Below, piece after piece: positions 8,594-14,991 of a stretch of 57,774 nt of DNA. The translations under genes were made by a program, and so were the position numbers. The first letter of the stretch is position 1; every line of letters begins with the position of its first letter. The notes under the pieces are model-generated. The model saw only the letters and a program-made list of their open reading frames with translations. It made no database searches and had not been told where the DNA came from. Source of the stretch: a virus. The stretch covers positions 1-57,774 of IMG/VR virus record IMGVR_UViG_3300044972_000988, one strand, 5' to 3'.

Positions 8594-9499
8594 CTGCAAC
8601 TCTGGTCGCTGTCGGGCTTTTTCTAACACATCTTTTAAAAACACATTTTGTTGCAACAGATCATAATTGTGCTGTAGACGTACTAAATTAAGACTGCGGT
8701 GTGCCAGATCAAAGTTGGTCAGCAATCCAAGATTAAGTTCCACTGCAAGATCACATCTGCGACCAGGATCCAACTCTGTTTGGTAACTGTGATCAACAAC
8801 ATCATCAAACACATCAAATCCCATGCTGGCCATATAATCTGCTATGCGCCAACCGCCGACCCACATTGGAATAGTTCCTGCGTATAATGCCATCAGTGTC
8901 TTTTCTGTTACTATGGTTTCTTTTTCATAATACGCAGGTTCAGTTATTAAAGAAATACAAGTGGGTTCAAACACTGTTTTCTGCAACAATTTATTATAGG
9001 TGTGTGCATTTTTAAATGAACCGTTACGAACTCCTTGGTCCATCGCAACTTCGGGGCCAAAGACATAGTTGGTTACAGGTATGGTATTAATGTCATTTGT
9101 TTTCCACGCAAGAGAATGACAATAATTGGTTAATTTATGTTGTTCGATTAATGCCAACAATCGACGTCTGTTGGATCTGGGTTTGTTGATCATAAAGTTG
9201 AATGTAGCTGTTTTACGGCTCCAATCTGGTTGTATGTCTTGATGTATAAATTCTTTATTTTCTCGGGCCAAAAACATAGGTAAACAAACATACGGATATT
9301 CAGTTAATCCTTCTTGTACTGTCACATGATCAAATACCAACAGATGCTGTTGCGGATCACATGAACTGTTTTCCAATAATTTTTCCACATGATAACAGTG
9401 TTCGTCGGGACTATAGTGGTGGTCACGAACCAAAATAATTTCGGGGCTGGACAGAATCTCGCCAGAGTAGGTGTAAGTAGGACCGTGTATTTCAATCAT
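8567..9499 (-). CDS. Glycosyltransferase-like protein (GT10/TEKT type)
   Basis: 310 residues. The C-terminal block IVTEKTLMALYAGTIPMWVGGWRIADYMASMGFDVFDD (residues about 196-233) has the TEK..AL.AGT.P..VG pattern of fucosyltransferase-like (GT10) and related phage glycosyltransferases. Asn/Arg-rich FMINKPRSNRRRLLALIE (about residue 105) is a second family block. It would transfer a sugar to an unknown acceptor in the cytoplasm. It lies antisense to the surrounding operon, overlapping the convergent gene by 27 bp. Five other genes with the same motif occur in the window. Confidence 0.75.
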   Translation of the reverse strand: MIEIHGPTYTYSGEILSSPEIILVRDHHYSPDEHCYHVEKLLENSSCDPQQHLLVFDHVTVQEGLTEYPYVCLPMFLARENKEFIHQDIQPDWSRKTATFNFMINKPRSNRRRLLALIEQHKLTNYCHSLAWKTNDINTIPVTNYVFGPEVAMDQGVRNGSFKNAHTYNKLLQKTVFEPTCISLITEPAYYEKETIVTEKTLMALYAGTIPMWVGGWRIADYMASMGFDVFDDVVDHSYQTELDPGRRCDLAVELNLGLLTNFDLAHRSLNLVRLQHNYDLLQQNVFLKDVLEKARQRPELQSIVAQELF

Positions 9500-9526
9500 G
9501 GCCTGTATTTACAAGTAAATATTAAC

Positions 9527-10180
9527 ATGACAGATATAATAAAAACAGCACTTGGATCAACATACTGTATGTTTTATCATCCAGCATTTCCCATTGCACA
9601 ACTAACTCCGGTACAGACACTCGAAGGATCTTGTTCTGTGGTAAATCAAGCATTAGATTTGTATGGCACTGATTTGTTGTCTTGGCCGGCGGGACTGCAA
9701 AACGAAATTGCAAAATTACTGCGGGTCAACTATTTTTATCAAAATTTACACAAAGAGCCCATACGAAAGCCCTTGTTGATACACCAACAACATGAACAGT
9801 ACGTAGTTGATTGTGGCGACACACGACTGATGACACTGCAACTAAATCCCAAAATATCCACAGTCAGTGTTGTTATAACATGCACAGCATCGAACGCTGT
9901 ACAATACAACACTTGGCAGCAAATTAACAACGATCAAGACTTGATAAGACTGACCCAATTTGATGCCAACAACACAACAATATTAGTTACTGCCACACAG
10001 TTTGGTGCTGACTACGGACTTGAGTGGTTAGAAATTGGCGATCAAAGCACCGGCCACCATCTGCACAGTAGTGATCTCAGACTGACAATGATGCAAAATT
10101 ATCTTGACGCACAAGTTAAGAATTTTAAATTTGATACTGAATGGGCCCGATCGCCTGTGGATTGGTTAGCGTTTGTGTAA
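9527..10180 (+). CDS. Unknown protein between two glycosyltransferase-like genes
   Basis: 217 residues from MTDIIKTALGS; the longer frame upstream overlaps the divergent gene and looks non-native. No motif recognised. It contains many Asn/Gln/Thr residues and short hydrophobic strands (STVSVVITCTAS, NTTILVTATQFG). Its last 56 bp are antisense to the 3' end of the next gene. Position suggests glycan modification, but nothing in the sequence proves it. Confidence 0.6.
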   Translation: MTDIIKTALGSTYCMFYHPAFPIAQLTPVQTLEGSCSVVNQALDLYGTDLLSWPAGLQNEIAKLLRVNYFYQNLHKEPIRKPLLIHQQHEQYVVDCGDTRLMTLQLNPKISTVSVVITCTASNAVQYNTWQQINNDQDLIRLTQFDANNTTILVTATQFGADYGLEWLEIGDQSTGHHLHSSDLRLTMMQNYLDAQVKNFKFDTEWARSPVDWLAFV

Positions 10181-11273
10181 GTATGCTGATCCACTGAGCA
10201 AAGTCATTGGGCCACCGAGCAGCCATTACGGCCAATACAGTTTGATTGTGTGTGGCAGCACGTTGACATCTGTCTTGTAGCAGAGCTAGATCTTGAGACT
10301 TCAATGATTTAATAGTTTCAAGGCTTTTCCATACAAATATGCGTTGCTTCTCTTGCACTTCTATTAGTCTATCGTAATGGTTGTGGTCTATTAGATCTGA
10401 CACAGTATCAAATCCCAAGCTAGTTAAATAGGCCACTGTGTATCGACCCGACGACACGGTCCACGGAGCAGGTGTTACTAATGCTCTGAATATTTTTTCA
10501 CTCAGTGATATGTTGTTGTCACTGCTGTAGGTTTCGGCCACAATGTTAACATATGACCGATTAAAAATTTCATCATGTTCTATTTCATAATTGCGCACAG
10601 GCATTTGTGCTGTTAGCAATTCATAACTTTTTTGATATTTTGATTTGTCTTCGTTGCTGGTCTGGTTCCAATGGTCATTCCAATGTTCTAATGCCCGGGT
10701 TGTGGAAATAAGAGCAGGGTCTGACACTACGGAATTTCCTGGACGATAACAGTTGAAATTTACATGGCCTTTGTGCAAATGTACTCTGAGTCCGATTTCC
10801 AACATCAGCATAAATCTGCGTTGGTCAATTCGATTTACTGCAAAAGAAAAATCTCGTTCTGGCCGCCATGTGTAATTGCTGGGCACATAGTGATAGATTC
10901 CCAAGAAACTAGCGGGCAATCTTACCACACGGTACTGTGTGGGACAAGTGATATAGTTGTCGGTTATGACTGTGGTATTGGCATCAAACAAGTAGGGCAA
11001 GTCACTGTGATAGTCTGTACTACAACTTCGTATATCGTCAACCAGGCAGACGATCACTGTTTGGTTTGATTTTTTCCATATCCGTGGATTGTCAGTTACA
11101 CTAAACCCGGTATCGCGTAGTATTTGATATATTGTGTTATTGATGTTGTATTCGTGTACTAGACATTGGCTTTGATTCCAAATCTCGCCGCTGTGTACTC
11201 CGTTGAATGCCTGTTGCATAGTGTACTTATTAAGGCAAATATCTTGAAAAAAATTTGTATTTTGAGCAACCAA
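10125..11273 (-). CDS. Glycosyltransferase-like protein (TEKT type, diverged)
   Basis: 382 residues. The family block appears as NNISLSEKIFRALVTPAPWTVSSG..TVAYLTSLGFDTVSDLIDHNHYD (about residues 252-300), equivalent to TEKT..A....P....G....Y...GF.TF..... in the other copies. Upstream is FSFAVNRIDQRRFMLMLEI, matching the Asn-Arg acceptor-side block. The SEKI variant replaces TEKT, so activity is less certain. Convergent overlap of 56 bp with the plus-strand gene before it. Confidence 0.65.
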   Translation of the reverse strand: MVAQNTNFFQDICLNKYTMQQAFNGVHSGEIWNQSQCLVHEYNINNTIYQILRDTGFSVTDNPRIWKKSNQTVIVCLVDDIRSCSTDYHSDLPYLFDANTTVITDNYITCPTQYRVVRLPASFLGIYHYVPSNYTWRPERDFSFAVNRIDQRRFMLMLEIGLRVHLHKGHVNFNCYRPGNSVVSDPALISTTRALEHWNDHWNQTSNEDKSKYQKSYELLTAQMPVRNYEIEHDEIFNRSYVNIVAETYSSDNNISLSEKIFRALVTPAPWTVSSGRYTVAYLTSLGFDTVSDLIDHNHYDRLIEVQEKQRIFVWKSLETIKSLKSQDLALLQDRCQRAATHNQTVLAVMAARWPNDFAQWISILTQTLTNPQAIGPIQYQI

Positions 11274-11277
11274 GTGG

Positions 11278-11306
11278 TTGACCTTGTATAAATAAACCTA
11301 TACAAT
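11278..11306 (+). promoter_or_regulatory. Sigma70-type promoter with internal TATAAATA
   Basis: TTGACC (11278-11283), 17-bp spacer, TACAAT (11301-11306). The spacer contains TATAAATA (11287-11294), the T4 late promoter consensus. The segment TACAATACACACATGC recurs at the ahpC promoter (21916). Confidence 0.6.
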
Positions 11307-11354
11307 ACACACATGCGCCAATAAAAAGGTGTATGTAAATTTAAAGAAACAAAA

Positions 11355-11495
11355 ATGCAAACAAACGTATTACATTCTATATCAAATTGTTCAGCCAAAC
11401 AGGCCGGCTTCGCGCCCTCTATTTGGTCAGCAATCAACAGCATGTCATATGATCGCACACCAGAGGGTACCAGGGTCCAGGAGACCATGTCGTAA
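11355..11495 (+). CDS. Predicted 46-residue protein
   Basis: A short ORF (MQTNVLHSISNCSAKQ..., ending QETMS) about 50 bp after a good promoter and directly before a strong intrinsic terminator, so it could be a monocistronic small protein. No recognisable domain. The RBS is weak (AAAGAAAC). It might alternatively be part of a non-coding transcript. Confidence 0.4.
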   Translation: MQTNVLHSISNCSAKQAGFAPSIWSAINSMSYDRTPEGTRVQETMS

Positions 11496-11522
11496 ATAAA
11501 AGTTTACACACAAACTCCAAGG

Positions 11523-11558
11523 ACCCTAGGATTAAAAACCCTAGGGTTTTTTGTTTTT
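11523..11558 (+). terminator. Intrinsic terminator
   Basis: Perfect 8-bp stem ACCCTAGG / CCTAGGGT (11523-11530 and 11540-11547) followed by TTTTTTGTTTTT. The strongest Rho-independent terminator in the window. Confidence 0.85.
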
Positions 11559-11570
11559 AGAAAAGGAAAA

Positions 11571-11732
11571 ATGAAGAAATTAGATTTAAAACAACGAATG
11601 CGTGAAGTAAAGTACACAACAGAGCACACGCTGACACCGGAACAACGTGAAAAGTTGATTCGGGAAAAGTTGGAACGTGCTAGGTTGATGCTCGAAACTC
11701 GCATGCGAGTCAAGAATCAACTTCCAGCATAG
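11571..11732 (+). CDS. Small basic helical protein, 53 residues
   Basis: Starts at ATG 11571 after AAAAGGAAAA, a good Shine-Dalgarno. The sequence is highly charged and helical (KLDLKQRMREVKY, then EQREKLIREKLERARLMLE). It looks like a small coiled-coil or nucleic-acid-binding protein. It sits between the terminator at 11523 and the promoter at 11744, at the entrance of the tRNA region. Function unknown. Confidence 0.6.
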   Translation: MKKLDLKQRMREVKYTTEHTLTPEQREKLIREKLERARLMLETRMRVKNQLPA

Positions 11733-11743
11733 ATCCTAAAGTG

Positions 11744-11773
11744 TTGACAGGAAACGAGGTCCTGTGCTACACT
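11744..11773 (+). promoter_or_regulatory. Sigma70-type promoter upstream of tRNA-Cys
   Basis: TTGACA (11744-11749), 18-bp spacer, TACACT (11768-11773). It precedes about 150 nt of structured untranslated sequence and tRNA-Cys. Confidence 0.65.
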
Positions 11774-11779
11774 ATAAAC

Positions 11780-11924
11780 AAGCACAAACGGGCGGCGACT
11801 AGGATGGAATCCCTCTTGTGGGACTAAAAATTAGTTCGTATTAAAGCATTCTTTAAGAACAGGCAGCCTAAGTATTTTAGAGTGCTTTAATACACACATT
11901 GGAAACAGTGTGTTTGACGTATAT
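11780..11924 (+). ncRNA. Structured leader or small RNA before tRNA-Cys
   Basis: Non-coding stretch after the promoter at 11744. It holds nested hairpins: GGAT/ATCC near 11802-11812, ACTAA/TTAGT (11823-11835), and a perfect 11-bp inverted repeat GTATTAAAGCA / TGCTTTAATAC (11838-11848 with 11883-11893). A final CACAC...GTGTG hairpin lies before the tRNA. No known RNA family recognised; it could be a tRNA precursor leader or an independent RNA. Confidence 0.4.
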
Positions 11925-11999
11925 GCACAGGTGGCGGAATGATTACGCAACGGATTGCAAATCCGTATCATGCAGGTTTGAGTCCTGTCCTGTGTTCCA
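11925..11999 (+). tRNA. tRNA-Cys (GCA)
   Basis: Acceptor GCACAGG with CCTGTGT, anticodon stem CGGAT/ATCCG around loop TGCA with GCA at 11957-11959, T-arm with TTTGAGT, and CCA encoded. First of 26 tRNAs in this locus. Confidence 0.9.
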
Positions 12000-12017
12000 A
12001 TTTTACAAAATAAAGAT

Positions 12018-12779
12018 ATGAAACTATTTGCCACAGTGTTTTTTTGTACAGTCTTATCCAATGCGGCGGCCCACGCACGTGAGCCCACTGTGTTGGTCTA
12101 CAACATCAATGCACAGCGCACGGAACTGAGCCAAAATAGTGATCAAATCAGATCAATGGCCAGTGTGACCAAGTTGATGACTGCCATGGTTGCATTGGAT
12201 CACAACAGAGATCTTCAACAGCAGTTGGTGCTGAGAAAAAACACTGGTAGTCGATTGCCGCCTGGCAGATACACCAGAGAACAGTTGTTGCTGGCCATGC
12301 TGGTTAGCAGTGACAACGGAGCAGCCGAAACCATTGCACAGAACTATCCTGGTGGCCGATCTGCCTTTGTGTCTGAAATGAATCGACATGCCCGGATGTG
12401 GAATCTTCAAGATACTAAATTTGTAGATCCTTCGGGGCTAGGTGTGTTCAATGTGACCACTGCACGGGATCTAGTAGAAATGGTACAGATTGCTGCCAGC
12501 TATTGGTTTATACAAGAAGCCAGCGGACAGTCTACTGTACAGTTAACAAAGTCGGATCGAACTCGTGGCAGCTCTGTGAATCTCATTCACACATCCCGTC
12601 CACTGTTGACAGAGTTTGACCGTGTAGACGTGAGCAAGACTGGATTTACCAATCTTGCTGGATGGTGTGTGGCCATGCTGGTAGAACACAACAAACAACA
12701 GTACGCAGTCATTGTATTGGGTGCCAGTTCCAAACTGGATCGCAGTGCAATTATAAAAAAAGTTTTTAAAAATCTTTAA
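12018..12779 (+). CDS. Secreted serine D,D-carboxypeptidase/endopeptidase-like protein (S11)
   Basis: 253 residues. A signal peptide is evident (MKLFATVFFCTVLSNAAAHA, cleavage near residue 20). All three penicillin-binding motifs are present: S49-V-T-K52, S98-D-N100 and K206-T-G208. It resembles the catalytic domain of PBP5/PBP7-type enzymes without the C-terminal membrane anchor domain. Such enzymes trim or cleave peptidoglycan peptides in the periplasm. Lying alone among tRNA genes, it may alter the host wall during infection (timing unknown) or assist lysis. Host acquisition is likely. Confidence 0.85.
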   Translation: MKLFATVFFCTVLSNAAAHAREPTVLVYNINAQRTELSQNSDQIRSMASVTKLMTAMVALDHNRDLQQQLVLRKNTGSRLPPGRYTREQLLLAMLVSSDNGAAETIAQNYPGGRSAFVSEMNRHARMWNLQDTKFVDPSGLGVFNVTTARDLVEMVQIAASYWFIQEASGQSTVQLTKSDRTRGSSVNLIHTSRPLLTEFDRVDVSKTGFTNLAGWCVAMLVEHNKQQYAVIVLGASSKLDRSAIIKKVFKNL

Positions 12780-12788
12780 CATATTTTA

Positions 12789-12880
12789 GGAAGATGATGC
12801 AGCGGGGTTGGTCCTGCGACTGGCCTTGAAAACCAGGTTCTCTTAACAGGGATGGGGTTCGACTCCTCCGTCTTCCGCCA
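12789..12880 (+). tRNA. tRNA-Ser (TGA)
   Basis: Acceptor GGAAGA/TCTTCC, loop CTTGAAA with anticodon TGA, long class II variable arm, T-loop TTCGACT, G73 and CCA encoded. Confidence 0.88.
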
Positions 12881-12905
12881 ACAATATCAATCTTTAAATA
12901 CAACA

Positions 12906-13520
12906 ATGAATAACATATATGTAATTTATTCTCCTGGAAGAACCGGAAGTCACATCATATTAGAAATGTTGACCGGACCTATAGGCACTAAAGGGGGATT
13001 AGCTGACGCATATGCAATATGGCTCCCAGCCAACAAAGAAAAATATCAGCAGGGTATTAAAGATCAAAACACAGTGATACATCTTCATAATCTCATAGAA
13101 ATTAGAGATTTAGATAAATCAACTGTGACATTAATACTGAGTCTCAGACGAGATATATTTGCCCAACTGATGAGTATGTGCGTAGCTCTACTAGTTGATG
13201 AATGGAGTGGTAAAGATTACAGCAACAAGATTGTAGAGCCACTGGTTTTTGATAAAGCAGAATTTATTGAGTTAGTGAATAATTTGATGTGGGCAAGTAA
13301 TTTAATCTTGTCCGGTTATAAAAAAGTTGTAACCATCTATTATGAAGATCTAATAGATAAAGGTGCAAAATTTGTTGCTGATAAATTAGATTTACGCTAC
13401 AACAAATTGCAAGTTGGTCATGTACATCAACCAAGTCCGTATCGGTACAAAGACATAATTTTAAATTGGGAAGAATTACAACAAGAGTATTTGAAAATGA
13501 TCAACGGTGTGGTCCCGTAA
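12906..13520 (+). CDS. Sulfotransferase-like protein
   Basis: 204 residues from MNNIYVIYSPGRTGSH. The SPGRTGSH loop (residues 9-16) matches the 5'-phosphosulfate-binding P-loop of PAPS-dependent sulfotransferases, and LSLRRDIFAQLMSMCVA (about residues 77-93) matches the 3'-phosphate-binding motif with Arg and Ser. It would move sulfate from PAPS to a glycan or small molecule. Its last 15 bp, including the stop codon, form the 5' acceptor of tRNA-Ser(GCT), an unusual CDS-tRNA overlap. A longer upstream start overlaps the preceding tRNA and is rejected. Confidence 0.75.
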   Translation: MNNIYVIYSPGRTGSHIILEMLTGPIGTKGGLADAYAIWLPANKEKYQQGIKDQNTVIHLHNLIEIRDLDKSTVTLILSLRRDIFAQLMSMCVALLVDEWSGKDYSNKIVEPLVFDKAEFIELVNNLMWASNLILSGYKKVVTIYYEDLIDKGAKFVADKLDLRYNKLQVGHVHQPSPYRYKDIILNWEELQQEYLKMINGVVP

Positions 13521-13595
13521 TGGTATCGGAGCGGTTTGCTAAACCGTCGCTCGGCGTAATCCGGGTTCTCGGTTCGAGTCCGAGTCACACCGCCA
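13506..13595 (+). tRNA. tRNA-Ser (GCT)
   Basis: Acceptor GGTGTG/CACACC, anticodon loop TTGCTAA with GCT, long variable arm, T-arm CTCGG-TTCGAGT-CCGAG, CCA encoded. The first 15 nt are also the 3' end of the sulfotransferase gene. Confidence 0.9.
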
Positions 13596-13601
13596 CGTCG
13601 T

Positions 13602-13677
13602 GGGAACGTAGCTCATCAGGTAGAGCACCAGACTGAAAATCTGGGTGTGGTTGGTTCGAGTCCAATCGTTCCTACCA
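13602..13677 (+). tRNA. tRNA-Phe (GAA)
   Basis: Acceptor GGGAACG/CGTTCCT, D-arm GCTC..GAGC, anticodon stem CAGAC/TCTGG region with GAA, T-loop TTCGAGT, CCA encoded. Confidence 0.92.
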
Positions 13678-13681
13678 ATCA

Positions 13682-13756
13682 GGGTCCTTGGTGAAATGGA
13701 TATCATGCTTGGCTTCGAACCAAGTGGTGTGGGTTCGATTCCTGCAGGACCCGCCA
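13682..13756 (+). tRNA. tRNA-Arg (TCG)
   Basis: Acceptor GGGTCCT/AGGACCC, anticodon stem TTGG/CCAA with loop CTTCGAA giving TCG, T-loop TTCGATT, G73, CCA encoded. Confidence 0.9.
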
Positions 13757-13763
13757 AAAATTT

Positions 13764-13837
13764 AGCCCGTTAGCTCAATGGTAGAGCACTCGACTGATAA
13801 TCGAGCGACAGAGGATCGTTACCTCTACAGGCTACCA
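13764..13837 (+). tRNA. tRNA-Ile (GAT)
   Basis: Anticodon GAT in stem TCGAC/ATCGA, D-arm GCTC..GAGC, T-arm with slightly irregular loop (GGATCGTTACC), CCA encoded. The acceptor has one mismatch (C5-A68). Confidence 0.85.
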
Positions 13838-13843
13838 AATAAT

Positions 13844-13917
13844 GTATCCCTAATGTAATGGCAGCATGACAGTCTCCAAAACTGTTCGTCGGGGTTCGAG
13901 TCCCTGGAGGTACGCCA
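13844..13917 (+). tRNA. tRNA-Trp (CCA)
   Basis: Anticodon CCA in stem ACAGT/ACTGT, T-arm GGGG-TTCGAGT-CCCT, G73 and CCA encoded. One mismatch in the acceptor stem. Confidence 0.87.
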
Positions 13918-13958
13918 ATAATAACCCTACTTGCTGTAGGGTATACTAAAGTACTAAC

Positions 13959-13987
13959 TTGACCATTTAATGCCGTTTTGCTATAAT
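13959..13987 (+). promoter_or_regulatory. Sigma70-type promoter P1 of the tandem module
   Basis: TTGACC (13959-13964), 17-bp spacer ending TTGC, TATAAT (13982-13987). Confidence 0.75.
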
Positions 13988-14056
13988 AGAAACAAGTTAA
14001 GAAATTAGCTGGATCTGCAAATAACCCTACACAGTGTAGGGACTTTGCAAAACAAA

Positions 14057-14085
14057 TTGACTAGATATAGCCATTGTGTTATACT
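14057..14085 (+). promoter_or_regulatory. Sigma70-type promoter P2 of the tandem module
   Basis: TTGACT (14057-14062), 17-bp spacer, TATACT (14080-14085). It would drive the structured RNA at 14112-14370 and the tRNAs after it. Confidence 0.75.
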
Positions 14086-14111
14086 AGAGACTAGTTAGGA
14101 AATTAACTAGA

Positions 14112-14370
14112 CGTTCTTTAAAAAGTTGTTGTTTTTGGTAACCTGCAAGGGTTGCTATTTTAAAACGTATTAAAGGTTACCTACACCGTTAGGGATCTAA
14201 GGCGAGGACTGTGGGGCCGCCCACGCTCAAGCTAGGTCTATGAAACCGGGCAGAAATGTCCAGAAAAGCGGCGGAGCATGTAGGCAGTAATGACCGTGCA
14301 GGTCTATAGGAGACGGTCCTATAGGTAGACATAGATGCACAATGGTTCCTTTAGTATGTTTTAAAATAGT
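14112..14370 (+). ncRNA. Unassigned structured RNA in the tRNA array
   Basis: About 260 nt with no credible ORF, preceded by two promoters. Helices visible by eye: GGTAACC/GGTTACC (14137-14143 with 14175-14181) enclosing GCAA/TTGC; GTGGG-GCCG-CCCAC (14211-14224); and a long hairpin in which GTGCA/TGCAC (14296-14300, 14336-14340) encloses CTATAGGA/TCCTATAG (14304-14311, 14317-14324). I do not recognise a family. It is too short for a full GOLLD RNA, which is known to lie beside phage tRNAs. Confidence 0.5.
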
Positions 14371-14377
14371 AGATTTT

Positions 14378-14452
14378 GGTCTGTTCGTATAGAGGTTATT
14401 ACTGTGGATTGTCTATCCACTTACGGGGGTTCGATTCCCCCACAGACCGCCA
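14378..14452 (+). tRNA. tRNA-Asp (GTC)
   Basis: Acceptor GGTCTGT/ACAGACC, anticodon stem GTGGA/TCCAC with loop TTGTCTA, T-arm GGGGG-TTCGATT-CCCCC, G73, CCA encoded. Confidence 0.92.
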
Positions 14453-14458
14453 AGTTTT

Positions 14459-14531
14459 GAGAGCCGCATCGCCTGGACACTTCTCTCGGCAACGAGACAC
14501 TAGGTCCTGCAACCGTGGCTCTCCTCTTTTT
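14459..14531 (+). ncRNA. Small structured RNA or elaborate terminator between tRNAs
   Basis: A closed structure: outer stem GAGAGCC/GGCTCTC (14459-14465, 14517-14523), an inner GGAC/GTCC helix, and a TCTCG-GCAA-CGAGA hairpin with a GNRA-type loop. CTCTTTTT follows immediately. The 7-bp outer stem plus U-run suggests termination or a discrete roughly 70-nt RNA. No tRNA anticodon arm is present. Confidence 0.55.
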
Positions 14532-14606
14532 GCTCGATTCGTCTATCGGTTAGGACATCTGGTTTTCATCCAGGCAAGAGCGGTTCGACTCCGCTATCGA
14601 GTACCA
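14532..14606 (+). tRNA. tRNA-Glu (TTC)
   Basis: Acceptor GCTCGAT/ATCGAGT, anticodon stem TCTGG/CCAGG with loop TTTTCAT giving TTC, T-loop TTCGACT, CCA encoded. Confidence 0.9.
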
Positions 14607-14611
14607 CACAT

Positions 14612-14695
14612 GGAGATGCCGCCGTAATGGTATGGCAGGGGACTGTAAATCCTCCGACTTAGTCACAATAGGTTCGATCCCTATCATCTCCACCA
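14612..14695 (+). tRNA. tRNA-Tyr (GTA)
   Basis: Acceptor GGAGATG with CATCTCC, anticodon GTA in stem GGAC/ATCC, long variable arm of a bacterial class II tRNA-Tyr, T-loop TTCGATC, CCA encoded. Confidence 0.9.
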
Positions 14696-14898
14696 GAACG
14701 TTCCGGGTGTCTCCGGATAGTCAGACCCTGACGATGAGAAGTAGTGTGACAGCTACGGGTGGTAGTCTTCGAACCCAAAGGCCGCTGGCAATGCGAGAAC
14801 GGTCCCTGCCGGGAAGCGGGTGGAAGGAGTGTGTGATGGGTATGATAGCGTCATATCTTGATACTCTATAATTACCGCCGGGGGATGCAGAGCATATT
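14696..14898 (+). ncRNA. Non-coding spacer with several hairpins
   Basis: About 200 nt between tRNA-Tyr and tRNA-Ala without a credible gene. CCGG/CCGG around 14703-14716, GTAG/GCTAC around 14740-14757 and GCC-GCT-GGC around 14781-14789 can pair. A TTCGAACCC segment recalls a T-loop, but no anticodon arm or acceptor stem goes with it. It may be a processed spacer, a decayed tRNA or another RNA. Confidence 0.3.
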
Positions 14899-14972
14899 GG
14901 GGGATTAGGCTAGTGGGAAACCGGTGCCTTTGCAAGGCTCATTCGCGAGTTCGACTCTCGCATCCTCCACCA
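14899..14972 (+). tRNA. tRNA-Ala (TGC)
   Basis: Acceptor GGGGGAT/ATCCTCC has the G3:U70 identity pair of alanine tRNAs. Loop TTTGCAA gives anticodon TGC, T-arm GCGAG-TTCGACT-CTCGC, CCA encoded. One mismatch in the anticodon stem. Confidence 0.9.
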
Positions 14973-14991
14973 TTTTATAAAAGGAAATTGT

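Larger units (their letters stand above)
13921..14118 (+). repeat. Tandem pair of about 100-bp hairpin-plus-promoter units
   Basis: Two diverged copies of one module. Each begins with ATAACCCTAC and a hairpin with stem CCCTAC/GTAGGG (13925-13941 and 14025-14041, exactly 100 bp apart). A sigma70 promoter follows (-35 at 13959 and 14057), then a related segment AGTTAAGAAATTAGCT / AGTTAGGAAATTAACT. This fills the non-coding gap together with the structured RNA that follows. Confidence 0.75.

Noticed and set aside
14112-14370. RNase P RNA, 6S RNA or group I intron
   Set aside because: The conserved cores (for example the RNase P GAGGAAAGTC and AGANANATG blocks, or intron P7) are not visible, and flanking tRNAs are intact.
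14376-14871. Two open frames (83 and 79 codons) on the plus strand
   Set aside because: They run straight through tRNA-Asp, Glu and Tyr and their spacers; composition follows the tRNAs and no RBS is present.
14696-14898. A 27th tRNA
   Set aside because: A T-loop-like TTCGAACCC is present, but there is no matching acceptor stem, anticodon arm or CCA.
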